Positions 30,216-41,654 of a stretch of DNA of 64,000 bases are shown here, one piece after another; the first letter of the stretch is position 1, and every line of letters begins with the position of its first letter. The DNA comes from Triatoma infestans (lineage: Eukaryota > Arthropoda > Insecta > Hemiptera > Reduviidae): positions 310,001 through 374,000 of the forward strand of contig JAAEAF010000232.1 in assembly GCA_011037195.1 (NCBI GenBank), in the 5' to 3' direction. The notes under the pieces are model-generated. The model saw only the letters and a program-made list of their open reading frames with translations. It made no database searches and was not told the origin of the DNA. Both the position numbers and the translations under genes were made by a program.

Positions 30216-30600
30216 ATGGGCCGATAAAAATCCAGATATTGCATACCGGAAAAGGAGTCAGACAATAATTTTGATATGGCGGATCAGCTTGTAAATCCGT
30301 ATTTTTACAATGCAACATTTGAACGCAGACCGGTATCTTCATTTCTTAACGTGAAGTTCCTCCCAGATCTATTTGCAAATATCTCGCTAAAACGCCGGCA
30401 AATAATGTACTTTCAATGAACACATTCGCGAAGCTAAAACGAAGATAGTAAGGCGTATTATTTACATTGTACTTATCCAGGGTAAATGGATTAGCACGCA
30501 TGGTCCTATTCAATGGCCCACCCGCTTCCCAGATTTGACGTTGCCTCTCAAAACCATAAAGTTTTGTGGCAACTTAAATCCTGTCACTTTTAAAAAGAAC
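30216..30600 (+). pseudogene. Transposase relic, DDE half (Tc1/mariner-like)
   Basis: One frame gives NPDIAYRKRSQ, NADRYLHFLT, then, after stops, GKWISTHGPIQW and WPTRFPDLTLPL. This matches the order of the catalytic half of insect transposases whose N-terminal half carries the LYPYHLQRVQ signature, including the GP-I-WP-RSPDLTPLD block with the last catalytic aspartate. Several stops are present. It complements the DNA-binding-half relic at 18605-18975, though the two are separate insertions. Confidence 0.65.
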
Positions 30601-30757
30601 AATTTCTAAATAGAAATCCATTCTGATTCTGTAATGACAGCAGTCAATGAAAATTGGACAGAAAGGTGTTATATACTGATGATTAACAACCTTCCATTTC
30701 CAACTTCCATTTTAAACAACTAATGTGAATATTAGGTTTTTTTTTATTTTATTTTAA

Positions 30758-30978
30758 GGCGCATCAACATCTATAGTCATTGGCGCCCGGAGCCTTCTCA
30801 GTGCACTGCCGGCCTCCGAACAGTGTTGTCTCGTTACAGACAGCACTGACTATCACCGGACAGTGAGCTGTAGAGGCTCCTAGGAAGAAAACATCCAAGG
30901 GTAGCACAGCTGGACTCGGACCCGGCTCCTCCGCGTGAGAGTGCAGTATGCTAACCACTTAGCTATTCCCTTCCCTAA
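30758..30978 (-). mobile_element. SINE S1a
   Basis: On minus: head with box A (AATAGCTAAGTGGTTAGCAT) and box B GGGTCCGAGTCC, the shared S1 body, and the S1a tail GGCGCCAATGACTATAGATG, then a TGATGCGCCTTAAAATAAAA end. No target duplication was established. Confidence 0.85.
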
Positions 30979-31400
30979 TATTAGTTGCTTGCCTTATTTA
31001 ACTATAAACTCATTAAACAATGTGGAATAAAATCAAACAGAAAGGCAGAAAATTTAATAGCTCAGCGAATATTCAGCAAATTTTTCTCGTTAAATAACAA
31101 CTATTTTTCATGAAAACAAAAAAAATCTATTTTAAGAATTCGTTAAAAAGTAATATATGGTCCAATTTGGCAGTGAGAAAATTGGTTTCAAAATCCACTT
31201 ATTTCTGCAGCTTAAAAACATAATCGAACACATATTTGGAATCCGTGAAAAAAATGCGTAGGGTGCAATTTGGAAAATTTAAATGCATAATTTAATATTA
31301 ACCAAATTTGTGAGGAGGCCTTTGCCTGCTTCTGTTGCCTGCTTAAATTTTTTTGAAGATTTAAGCTTATAGCCTGTTTAGCTTATGTATAAATACGGCC
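30979..31400. other. Unassigned
   Basis: AT-rich; no supported feature. Confidence 0.35.
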
Positions 31401-31615
31401 CTATATAGAACCATACATTACAATGAAGTGACGCTTTAGAGATGAGAACTTGGGCTTTTGAGAGTTGATCACTCAAAACCGCTCTAGGAAAAATGTTGAA
31501 ATATAAATGATAGGCATTTTAAAGGGGGGATAAAAAAGTTGCCAGAGCCGTTAAAAAAAAAAATTCATACCTCCGCTAAGTGTACCTATTTTCTGTGAAA
31601 ATTATTAAATTGAAT
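31401..31615 (-). repeat. Family A fragment
   Basis: GAACCATACATTACAATGAA, GTGACGCTTTAGAGATGAG, GGAAAAATGTTGAAATATAA and ATGATAGGCATTT in reverse order. Confidence 0.65.
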
Positions 31616-32205
31616 AATTTTAACCCGATCGCAATCCCTCCAGTTTACATCTGTTACAATAAAAAAAGTAAAGAGAAATAATAATTATAAAAATAAAACA
31701 CATAAAGAGGTTAGTAACAAAGAACAATACAGACATATTTACACATTCTTAAGTAAGTTCTTATTGGACACCACCACTGATGATGATGTAATTGGACAAA
31801 TTACTACAGTTTCATGTTTATTATGCTAATGAACTATTTGGTTTGTTATATGCTGCCTTTATGTAAACAAAAAAGAAAGAATTATTTCACAAGCTCTATA
31901 ATTCAGTGAAATATTATATTTAAATATTTAGAAATATTTATATATCACTTATCAGTTTTACATTAAAATCTACTTAGTTTAAAAAAAGTTTTTTTTTAAA
32001 TTATAATGTAATAAACGATAATATGTGAAGATAAGTGATGTAACAAACACTTCTATTGCTGTAAGAAGTATGGTTCATTTGCAAGAACAAAACAAGCTAC
32101 ACCTTACTCTTACCATATTGCAGATCATATTGAATTTAAGGTTTTTTAAACTTCCAGTAAAAAAGCGATCGTATCAAATTATCACTTTTTTTAAATAAAA
32201 AAAAA
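31616..32205. other. AT-rich, no gene seen
   Basis: No supported feature. Confidence 0.4.
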
Positions 32206-32600
32206 TAAAAAATCTGGTGTAAAACATCTTAATTAATTTAACACACTTATTACAATTATTATAAAATTTATAAATATTCTGTGGTATTCTGTGGTGCTCA
32301 AAACCTTTTCTTTCGAACTCAGAAGTCCTCGAAACATGTAATTTTGCCGATGTAAACTTATTTTCGAACATTGCAATATTTTCTCTTCTAGCAATAAGTA
32401 ATGAGAAAGTGAACATGTATGTGTTTTTAGAGAATTTGTCTGTATGTGTGTGGGAGTGTTAACTAAATATTTCAAAACATTCAAAAATCACAGAAAACGA
32501 ATTTGTGTCTTACGATCAGGATCTGCTGCCGTCTTGTCCCTGAATAATTCTCTTTACTAAAAATTACTTTACTAAACATTAGTTTACCGGAAGTTTCTTA
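32206..32600 (-). repeat. Family A copy
   Basis: AAAAATCTGGTGTAAAACAT end, CGAACTCAGAAGTCCTCGAA, TTTTCGAACATTGCAATA, a GTATGTGTGTGGG run and TTTACCGGAAGTTTC. Parts are rearranged. Confidence 0.65.
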
Positions 32601-32639
32601 TTATGAACCCATTGTTACTTTCAGTTTATGCTTGTGTCA

Positions 32640-33765
32640 GCTTGTGAAAAGAACTATGCGATTTGTGAGCGATTTAAGAAATGACCTATTTCAATATAGA
32701 AATTTGAGGCGATTTTGCGTCACTGTTTTAAAAAAGGCCACTACCACAAACGCCGCTTCCGAAATTAATGAAGTAGAGAGAGGGAAGGCTCTCATAGATC
32801 ACGGGGACTGCACAGATCTAGTTCAAAAAGTTTAGAAAGGCTGATACAAGAGCTTGGAAAGTAAGCTTCATCCAGGACCGTCCTCTCTTCTCAGATTCAG
32901 CATTACTGGCGACAGTAGTAGAGGTGGATCCTTGCACCAGCACCAGAAAAAAAAAAACTTTCGGGTAAATTTGGCATGTCCCATTCAACCATAAACCGCC
33001 CCCCCGGTGAGCAACCACCATAGGTCTTAGAGCTGCCGATATATACACATCAATTTACCCCCCCCAACAAGTCGCGCATCGAGTTAAAAACTGTATGACC
33101 CTTCTTCGAACCATCCGAGTGATTTTCGATTCATCAAACAAATTATTACTTACGATGAAAAGTGGGTTTATTTCGAACAACGAACAAACAAAAGATTAGA
33201 TCAGGCCGGCCAGCTCTACCGTCCCCCGAAGAGAAAGATTTGAGAAAAAAAGTGATGCTACGCGTGTGGTGCATCTACGAGAGCGTCATTTAATTTAAAC
33301 TAGTTCCTGGACGGTCATGCGATTACATCCGAATTCTACTCTACTCCAGCTAGTACGCGTTCGTTTTGGCTGCAAAATGTCCTTCTTGATTTAACTGAAA
33401 AAGTGTACTCCTTCTACAAGACAACGCCAGGCCGCACAAGTCACCTCAAACGTTTTCAGTAATCAAAGATTTGAATTTTGAGCTTAAGCAGCCTATAGCC
33501 CGGATTTGACACTCTCTAATTACTATTTCTTCCGTTCTATGGCCCACTTTTTTCATGGCAAAAAAATTTACAAATACTGAGGAGGTGAAAACGGAATGTT
33601 TGGAGTTTTGGGCTCCAAAGCTAGCTCCAGACATGGAAAAGACGTCGCATTGTTGGCTCACAGATGGATCAAGTTGTAGAAAATGATGAGCTCTATTTCG
33701 AGGAGTAAGCTTGGTGGGGGATTAAACAAATCATTTTTGAAAAGTAAGGTGAAAAAAGCACACTC
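32640..33765 (+). pseudogene. Mariner transposase pseudogene
   Basis: Readable in broken frames over 1.1 kb: RPLFSDSALLATVVEVDP (the linker after the helix-turn-helix), MSHSTIN, then ITYDEKWVYFE (catalytic D at 33154), LLQDNARPH (D at 33420) and YSPDLTLSNYYFF (D at 33503). All three catalytic aspartates survive, but multiple stops and shifts prevent expression. It is a different mariner lineage from the one at 17345: its motif is DEKW, and that position is deleted in the other. I could not define terminal inverted repeats. Confidence 0.85.
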
Positions 33766-34540
33766 AGACATTGGTTACACCCCAATAATTTAACTAATTC
33801 CAATGGGCTGACCAAATAATCATATTGGCCAGATATTTTTTTCTTTATTTAATGCAGTTTTCTGAGAAATAATATAACATTTTTAACATTGCATTAAACC
33901 TCAGAGTTATGTAATATTTACAAATAAATTGCAACCTATATGCCTATTACAGGTATGTAGTGTTAATGTTTAAGATTTTGTCACATTAGTTTCGGCATTT
34001 TGGGCGTTATACTAATATAAACGGTCGGACTGACAGACTGACAGACATATTCACACTTTGATTTAAATAGATATTTTCAATTCACAGTAATAAAAAAATA
34101 AAGTAAAAAAACACACTGAGATATCTAAGAGTGTGCAAATAATATAAATTAAGGTAAGGTACAACAGGTACCTGTGACCTGTAACTTTGCGTACAACTAT
34201 AGTTATATACACACTTACACATAAACACTTATTCTTGCCGACAATCTACTTATTGTGAAACATTCAAACAAGAAAGTGGTTAACACAAACAGGGGCTGTA
34301 TTGCTTCATTAGTTTATAATCACATCACATATTCATGTATAGTATTTCAACTTCATACTATTTGTTTGTATATATGTATGTATATATGTGTGTCTGTATT
34401 TCTGCCATGGTAAGCAATCGACCTTTTTTATTATTCTGCAGCAGCTTTTACTGAATACTAAATTATTACAACTGACTGAGAATCTAATATATCCTCTAAA
34501 TAAAGTTTTCTTTATAGCAAAATTCCATACAAAGTTCGAA
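33766..34540. other. AT-rich, no gene seen
   Basis: No supported feature. A degenerate ACACTTACACATAAACACTT stretch lies near 34210. Confidence 0.4.
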
Positions 34541-34599
34541 CTTTGTATTCCGTGTTGTTCTCTTCAGAGCGATCTCCAAGATTTTCGAACGTTAATTAT

Positions 34600-35050
34600 C
34601 ATCCGGAAGTAATCAGATTTTCTATTGGTTTCTTTTACTTTCACTTACTCATAGTAAGACGAAGTATTGTAAAGTGTCAAATTTTCGATATGGAGTTTTC
34701 ACCGGAAAAATGCGTTTTGAGGTGCCCATAAGCCTTTTAAAAAAGTATTTTTAAAAAAATGGTCTGTGTGTGTGTTTGTGTGAACAGAATATCTCAAAAA
34801 CCAAAAGTTGCAGAAAGCTCAAACTTTGTATACCATTTAAGTATAACACCGCATCAAACGCGTAGATTTCGGGCAAAATCCATTAACCGGAAGTGCCACT
34901 TTACTGAATGTTTTTTTTTCACGTTTTTTGTAATTTTGTAAGCTACAACTTTTATTTGAAACATTTCTCCGGGAAAATTTATTTAAGGATACTTTTGGGG
35001 TATGCATGGGGTTATGGTTCCCTCTTAAGTGCTATTTCAGTTTATTAAGC
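34600..35050 (+). repeat. Family A copy
   Basis: Start hairpin (CACTTACTCATAGTAAGACG near 34641), CGATATGGAGTTTTCACCGG, a GTGTGTGTGTTTGTGTGAAC run, TTAACCGGAAGTGCC (34880) and GTTCCCTCTTAAGTGC, cut off at about 35050 by the Harbinger-like insertion. Confidence 0.85.
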
Positions 35051-35680
35051 GGCCCCCAGGCGATCAATATTATTGTTAATATCTTTTATTGACAATATTT
35101 CATCAATATATTGAAAATGACCTGACACGATCAATACATATACAATCAATATTTAGTTGTGAAAAGATGTGTGCGTGCGAAGTTTCTGCTAAAAATGAAA
35201 AAGAAAAAAAAAAGCGTGTATTGCTATTATTTTGGCACATGTGGGTTCGAAAAAAGTCAAGGAAAGACGTTGGGTAAAAAATAGAAAAAGAGTTGGATAT
35301 CAAATAGAAAAAAGTCAATCACCTAAATCTTATACAATATATTAGGCACAAGGAACCTGATGATTACTTTAGGATGAATAGGGAAATATATGAACGGTTG
35401 CTACATTTGGTTAGTCCTTTTTTTCTTATCTCTGTTGGAACATAGATCTGATTATGTATTCCACAGATCTGTGTTTATAAGGTTTTTCAATATTTCCCCC
35501 GTTCATTTTCATCTTCATTCACCGAGTCGGACGATAACGGCGACGATGCATTTTGCGCCATGGTTACAGATGAACTAACCAAGATTGTCAACTACGCGCA
35601 CGAACGATCAATGTTTCATCAATATGACTAGCTCCGCCTAAAATATTGACGAGTATTTTCAGGACCCCAAAAATCCTCAA
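35051..35680 (+). mobile_element. PIF/Harbinger-like fragment
   Basis: Plus-strand frames encode LLFWHMWVRKKSRKDVG and, after a stop and shift, DDYFRMNREIYERLLHLV. These match the N-terminal part of Harbinger transposases (the WVR-WL block and the YFRM-...FDELL block). The DDE domain is absent. Near both ends lie GATCAATATT and CATCAATAT motifs in opposite orientation, and GGCCCCC/GGACCCC termini, suggesting degraded inverted repeats. On the minus strand near 35560 a frame starts MAQNASSPLSSDSVNED; its role is unknown. Confidence 0.6.
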
Positions 35681-35692
35681 TATTTGTTGTGG

Positions 35693-35850
35693 TGGTGGTT
35701 GGTTCCGCGGAGCTGGAAAGCATCAAAGACATTTTCCATGATAGCCAGCTTCATCGACCGGTTGCGGGCGTTCGCCCATCTTCAGGATGCGTTTGTCAGA
35801 CAGCGTGATAACACAGACTTGCACAGAGCGAATTTAGTTTATACACTCCT
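35693..35850 (-). repeat. Family H2 short repeat
   Basis: Near-complete copy, from TTGTTGTGGTGGTGGTTGG to TTGCACAGAGCGAATTTAG (plus reading), with the hammerhead-like core at 35752-35789 on minus. Confidence 0.8.
35752..35789 (-). ncRNA. Hammerhead-like motif, family H2
   Basis: On minus: CATC, CTGAAGA, extra T, GGGC-GAAC-GCCC (perfect stem II), GCAA in place of GAAA, CCGGTC, GATG. Stem I CATC/GATG is intact, and ACCGGT is self-complementary, as in hammerheads that work as dimers. A single core substitution (A13 to C) would be expected to reduce or abolish activity. Confidence 0.5.
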
Positions 35851-35854
35851 CTAA

Positions 35855-36600
35855 ACTTTTGTCTCCTTTATACTTTTTTCTTTGAACTTTATATATATCA
35901 ACTACACATACAAAGAGCTACAACTTTTATTTGAAACATTTCTCGGGGGAAATTTATTTAAGGGCACTTTTGGGTAATGGAGGGGTTATGGTTCCCTCTA
36001 AAGTGCTATTTCAGTTTTTACCCAATTCTATCATCTAAATGATATTAATTAAAATTAAATAATGTTGTTGAAATTCTGAGTTTGAAACAAATCGGATGAC
36101 GGGAACTGCGTTTTTACTGAAAAGTATTTTTCAGTTTTAATTGAAACATTTCTGCCAAGTCAAGTCATTTAAGGGATCTTTTGGGGGAGGGGTGGGATTA
36201 TGTTTTCCTCTAAACTGCTATCATAGTTGATTATACAATTTAGGTTCAAAAAACATCTGTACAAGGTGGGGTTAATTGAGTCGTAACCCATCTAAATAAA
36301 ATTAATTAGAAATAAATAGATTGTGCCAAAATTCCGAGTTTTTAAGAAAATTAGTAAACCGGATGTACGTTGTTTAAGGAACAATTTTTTTCAGTTTTCA
36401 CGATTTTTCTCCAAAAAAATACGCGATGAATTTTTTCGTTATACTAAATATAAAATAAGTTCCAAAAAAAAAAAAAGGTCAAAAATTTAAAAGCTAAAAA
36501 ACGCTGTTAATTCCCCTCCCCCACTCTAGGGTTAGTGGTGGCGATATCATTTTTATTTAAAATATGTCAACAATTTCCAAGGGATAAAATGTTCTGATCT
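35855..36600 (+). repeat. Family A copy with a LINE scrap
   Basis: TACAACTTTTATTTGAAACA, TTTCTCGGGGGAAATT, GTTCCCTCTAAAGTGCTATT, then a second module (GGGAACTGCGTTTTTACTG) and a third (AAACCGGATGTACG, 36354). At 36242-36285 about 44 bases match the LINE at 38125-38170 (CATCTGTACAAGGTGGGGTT). Confidence 0.8.
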
Positions 36601-37190
36601 AAATGTCCTAAAGAGCTCACTGAACTAGAGTTATCTTCTTAAAGATTACTATTATATCAGTTACATGTATTTAAAGTTAATTACGAACTAAAAGAATGTA
36701 GTTAATGTATTTTCTATAGATTAAAATAAAACTGATGTAATGTAAAAAGTCCCTAGGCTTACAAGTAAAAGCGTACAGAGAACATTCACCTCGATCAAAG
36801 TGGCCATGTTATAATTTTGTTTAACAGTTCCATTTAAAAATAATAACAGCTGTTTAGTAATTTTAAACGATGAAGAGAAGTAGGTATAAATAATAGTTGA
36901 ATAGTTTTTAAAAAAAGGGCTAATGTAACAACAACCAGCAGACTGAAAAGGTCACATTCCTAGATAGTTTTTTGTTAGTGTCCATCAATATGCTAGGCTA
37001 GTTCTACTTCTTTCTACTATCTGGTGGATCCTCATCTATTTTTAACTAGTACAAGTATTCATCTACTAGTTAAAAAGAGAATCCTTTATTTGTTTGAACG
37101 ACTGATATACCAAAAGATTTAGTAACCCAAATGAATACATAAATGAGTGTGGAAAAGTCTTTGGAAATTATTTAAATTTAATAATAACAA
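36601..37190. other. AT-rich, no gene seen
   Basis: Includes a short inverted pair, AACTAGTACAAGTATTCATC with TACTAGTTAAAAAG. No gene. Confidence 0.4.
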
Positions 37191-37684
37191 AACAAAAATC
37201 TGGTATGAATCATTCACACGACTTTCTGTTCCTTACTCCAATTAATTTAAATTTCATACAAAACATTTTCTTTAAAAATTCCCAACGGTTAAAGACGTTC
37301 AGATGGGTTGGCCATAACAAAAGGTGGTGGACCACATATATACCATAGTGGTCTTGTGGGAAAATCACGTCTGTCTCAAGACCATGTACCGTCATTTAAA
37401 CGTTGAAGCCCTCACAACATATCTAAAATCATAAGAGTGCTACATTTTTATCTTTGCAGTAAGAATTTACACTTCCGGTTAACTGATTTTCTTCAAACTT
37501 GAAAATTCCAGCAATATTTTTAAAAAGTATATTAATATTAAATAGGTGGTGAAACCACACATTGTACTAAAGGGACACTTTAGAGAAAAGCATAACGCTA
37601 CTGTACCCCCAGAACCTCCCAAAAAATTCAATTTTTCCGGGGAAAAAGGTTTCAAATAAAAATGATAGATATTTATGTGTGTGG
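37190..37684 (-). repeat. Family A, end piece and module
   Basis: AAAATCTGGTATGAATCATT palindromic end, then TTACACTTCCGGTTAACTG (37468), GAAAGCATAACGCTACTG and TTTTTCCGGGGAAAAAGG. It is interrupted at about 37685 by a LINE and resumes at 38432. Confidence 0.8.
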
Positions 37685-38431
37685 ATCTGTGCTGAGGAGA
37701 ATTTACGTATGGACCCTAGGAATAGGGAGATATGCATCTTCTCGGACAGCCAGGCGGCTGTGAAGGTACATGGGACCTTCAGAATCACTTCTTCCCCACT
37801 CAGGGAGTGTAGAGACTCCCTGGGTTGTTTTCCCGGCCCCGTAATAGAGTGCGGCTGGTATGGGTGCCGGAGCACAAGGGGTTAAAAGGTAATGAGTTAG
37901 CCGGCCAACTGGCCGAACACTCCATTCTGTGGGCCGGAACCTGTTCTGGGGATAGCCAAAAGTATAGCGAGGCGACTCGGAGAGAGCATAATCGCCACTG
38001 GGCAAAGCATTGGAGCAAAACACGGCAAAATTGTTATGCCAGGGCTGTGTAAGAGAAGAACCATAGAAAACCCTGGGTTTAAGCAGGTATCAGATTTGTC
38101 TGATAGCGGGCCTGTTTACAGGGTATGGTAGATTCAGAAAACATGTGCACAAGGCGGGGTTAATTGAGTCGGAGCCCTTGTGTAGAGTATGTCAGGAAGA
38201 GGAGGTCAGACGGTCTCTCACCTGCTGTTTGATTGTGTCGCAATCGGCAGATTGCGGTACGAGATCTTTGGCACGTTGAGAACGAAGGAGATCGTACTAA
38301 AAAAGAACTGGTCGGGAAGTCCTTGACCTCATGACGAGACGAGGATTCCACATTAGGAGGTTGGCAAAAATAAACTTCAATGGGTAGGCTGCAGTGTCTG
38401 GGTTAGTGCCCCCCCTGCGTCATTCTATTAA
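37685..38431 (+). pseudogene. I/Jockey-like LINE, RNase H to 3' end
   Basis: Broken frames give EICIFSDSQAAVK (RNase H catalytic Asp region), then VRLVWVPEHKGLKGNELAG (the WVP-H-G--GNE signature), then, after a shift, FRKHVHKAGL, LCRVCQEEE and a degraded HL-DC end. The 3' end (GCAGTGTCTGGGTTAGTGCC) resembles the one at 26600. It lies inside a family A copy, so it inserted later. A 44-bp scrap of the same LINE is at 36242. Confidence 0.85.
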
Positions 38432-39420
38432 AGTTAAAAGAAAATAGTTGAGGCTGTTTTCGAGTGATTCACGAAAAATTGAAAAAAAAAAACATTCAGT
38501 AAAATCGTCACTTCTGGTTGATGGACTTTGTCCGAAATCTTCGTGTCTAATGCCGATGGTAGTGACTAAATGGAATACCATGTTTGAGCTTCTTGTGACT
38601 TTTCATTTTTGAGATATTCTGTTAACATACACTCTCACATACAGACCATTCGCTAAAAACATTTTCTTTTCGTATTCAGGGGACCTCAAAACATGTATTT
38701 CTGGTGAAAACTCAATTACGAACATGTGGCACGATCGCACTTTCTGTTACTAAAGAAATCTCGTGTAGCCACCTGTACGACTTCCTCTTACTCTGATTAA
38801 TACAATTTCACAAAAAAAAACAAAACACTTTCTTCAAGATTGCAATGTTTAGATGCCATAAACAAAGGTGATATACATATATATAACTGAGTGGACACAG
38901 TGGGCGCCCTCTGTCACACGACCACAAAATTATTTTAAACTCAATTTTTTTTTAGAAAAATGTTTCAAATAAAAGTGATGATACGTTTTTATATGTGCAT
39001 TCAGTCAGTATATGAAATTCAAAGAAAATCATTGTAACTATTTTTTCAAGAAAACTCCAAAATAACTGAAAACCTATTTCGTAAAGCCACCACTACCGGT
39101 TGACCGATTTTCTTTAAACTTGGAATTTTGGTAACTTATTTTGTTTTTAGTAAATATTGATTTCAATTTTCCTGGAGAAATGTTTCAAATAAAAAGTTGT
39201 AGCTCATTAATATAATTAATATAGTTGACGTAATATGTTTAAAGAAAATATTGTTGGAGCCATTTTCAAGAAAATCACGAAAAAGTGCAAAGTCCATTTT
39301 AGTTAAAGGAGGTAGTTCCGATTGGTCTGGACATACAGACCAATTTCTGAAAACCACTTTTTTCAAGGCTTAAAGGACCTCCATTTCCGGTGAAAACTCG
39401 ATATCGAAAGATTGACATGA
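38432..39420 (-). repeat. Family A, two copies in a row
   Basis: First copy: GAGGCTGTTTTCGAGTG, CGTCACTTCTGGTTGATGG, TCTGTTAACATACACTC, ATGTATTTCTGGTGAAAAC, then the terminal part near 38757-38930. Second copy: AGAAAAATGTTTCAAATAAA, TTTCAAGAAAACTCC, CTACCGGTTGACCG and, after a further module, TTTCCGGTGAAAACTCGATA (39385). Confidence 0.8.
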
Positions 39421-39885
39421 TAAATAAAAATTTAAAAAAACTACATTAAGAAAACTTCACTTAAAAAATGTTAAAAAATTATCCAACGCCAGGAAGTAAA
39501 TCTTGGTATCTAAATTCTGGAAAAACAAAGGCATTGTTATATTTTTAAATGTCATGGATTTAAAGTAAAACGGTGCAAAAAAAGAAAAAGAAAAGCGGTA
39601 TAACAGGAAGATAATATATAAAAAAAAAGGAAACTCTCTGAATTTATGTATAAAAAAAATCATATTTTTTATTTTTATTTATAAAGTCCAATTGTTTATT
39701 ATTGTAAATAAATCTGGTGTGAATAAATCAAATTATATAGTTTTGATTTATGATTTATTATTTATTTATGCACAGGTATTACATAGTTATAAATTTCAAA
39801 ATAATAGAAAATTTATTAAAATTGCATCCGAAAAAAATTCGTACTTCTGGTCAACCGATTTTGGCCTTACATTAAATTCTTAAAA
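39421..39885. other. AT-rich with family A scraps
   Basis: AAATCTGGTGTGAATAAATC at 39711 and GTACTTCTGGTCAACCGATT at 39841 are family A remnants. The rest is A/T runs. Confidence 0.45.
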
Positions 39886-40080
39886 AGACGCGTCAACATT
39901 TATGGAAAAAAATCATTGGTGCCCAGAGCCCTCAACAGTGCACTGCTGAAGAACTCTGGACAGTGTTCTTGCGTCACCAGTCTACACTGTCCAACATCGG
40001 ACAAGTGAGCTGTACTGGCTCCTAGGGCATCTCTGCTGCCTATCCAGCCGCATTACTACAGAGCTAATCCCTTCCCTGAT
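39886..40080 (-). mobile_element. SINE S1a, diverged
   Basis: S1a tail (GACGCGTCAACATTTATGG, as read on plus), the CAGTGCACTGC body, GTGAGCTGTACTGGCTCCT and a head ending AGAGCTAATCCCTTCCC. Box B is lost. Confidence 0.75.
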
Positions 40081-40205
40081 ATACAATATATTGAAATCCC
40101 ACTTTAGAGGAAAGTTTAGACGTCGCTCCATCCCCTCCCTCCAGAAACACGCCATAAATGAATTTTCTCAGTAAAACTGTTGCAAATAAAAGTTGTAGCT
40201 CTTCA
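40081..40205 (-). repeat. Family A fragment
   Basis: CCCACTTTAGAGGAAAGTTT, GAATTTTCTCAGTAAAAC and AATAAAAGTTGTAGCTCTTC, ending at a poly(T) run (40209-40232). Confidence 0.75.
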
Positions 40206-40346
40206 TATATTATTTTTTTTTTTTTTTTTTTTTAAATAATAACCTCTTTGAAAATGTGTAAACGACAAAAGAAAAAAAGATAAATAAAATAAATAAAACG
40301 TGATGTAAGAACTGAAAAAATAAGTATAAAGTAGCATGGCATAACG

Positions 40347-40965
40347 GGTATGAGCAGGAGTGAATTGGGTTTGAGAGATAAATAAACTGGAGTTAATGCT
40401 GAACACCGTATAATGAGAAAGTAATACAAACTGCCAGGACTTAACACGAATATAGAAAATGGATGTGAGAGATTTAGAATGAGTGAAGAGAAAGGTAGTA
40501 GTTGGTTGCTGAAGCGTTGTCACTGCTGTATAAACTGTTTTAAAGACTGTTGTAAGAATGTCTTCCTGTAGGACTAGCGTAACTGTATATATACAGAGTA
40601 TCCCACTCTAGTCTGGCCTAAGTAGCGAGTGAGACTCTCAATTTTTGTGTCTCACTCTCTCTGCTTTAGATCCCTTTAGGTCTTACTCGCTATTTATGCC
40701 AGACTAGAGTGAGAGACTCTGTATAAATATAGCTGCGTTAGTCCTACAGGGGACAGTACTTCAACAGTTTATAGAACAGTTACAACCTGTCAGCAACCAA
40801 CTACTACCCTTCTCTTTACTCACTCTAAATCTCTCACTACCCATTTTTATTTTCGTGTAAAGTCCTGGCAGTTTGTATTACTTTCTCATTATACAGTTTT
40901 CAGCATTATTTCCAGTTTATTTATCTCTTAAACCCAATTCTCTTTTTCTCATACCCATAAATGAC
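40347..40965. repeat. Family D inverted repeat, about 290-bp arms
   Basis: Left arm (about 40347-40633) and right arm (about 40679-40965) are complementary over their whole length. Pairs include GGTATGAGCAGGAGTGAATT with AATTCTCTTTTTCTCATACC, AAACTGCCAGGACTT with AAGTCCTGGCAGTTT, and CCACTCTAGTCTGGCC with its partner GCCAGACTAGAGTG. Each arm is a family D copy with a TATA-like element (TGTATATATACAG or TGTATAAATATAG). The arms differ at scattered positions, so the structure is not brand new. No coding frame is present. Confidence 0.9.
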
Positions 40966-41389
40966 AACAGCCGTCTGCCATGGTTTACTATAAAAGAAAA
41001 AGGATATTTCTTGAAGCTGCAAATATATATATAAAAAAAATAATTGCACAAAAAATAAAAATACCAACAGAGTAAATCAAAATACAAAACAGAACAATAA
41101 GAGTACTTTACGGAAATAACTATAAAAGAAATATAGGAAAATGAACAAAAACAATTACTAAGGAAAATCTGAAAATCCATTCATACCTTATTCTGCAAGA
41201 CATGGCGAGGGGCGTATAAAATCAGGGCGTGACATGAAACCTTGTCAGTTAGGAAAAATTTCATAATTTCACGTCTATTAAGTAAATATTTGCCAAAATA
41301 CACTGACATCTAAGTTCAGAAAGAAATTTTGTTTTCTTATGATAAAGAGCTCCCCCCTCTAATGGAGTTCTTCATAAAAATAGAAAGCA
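40966..41389. other. AT-rich, no gene seen
   Basis: A minus-strand frame of 87 codons is Cys/Phe/Tyr-rich low-complexity sequence. It is not a gene. Confidence 0.4.
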
Positions 41390-41654
41390 TTCCAAGTAGT
41401 TTTACCGATTTGGAAGATTTTCTTTACATTTGGAGTTTACTAGTAATGCTTCTAATGTATATTAATATTATATAGGTTTAATTGAAGTGATACTTTAAAG
41501 GAAAGAGGCTTAGCGCTACTGTTCCCCCAGTACCTGCGAAAAAATAAATTTCCCAGGAAATTGCTGCAAATAAAAGTGATAAGTATTTTTTGTGCGCAGT
41601 TAATACAATATCTTTTAAAGAAAATCTTTGAAACCGTTTTCAAGAAAATTGCAA
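41390..41654 (-). repeat. Family A, left of a family D insertion
   Basis: GAAAGAGGCTTAGCGCTACT, TTTCCCAGGAAATTGC and TTCAAGAAAATTGCAAA. It resumes at 41961. Confidence 0.75.
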
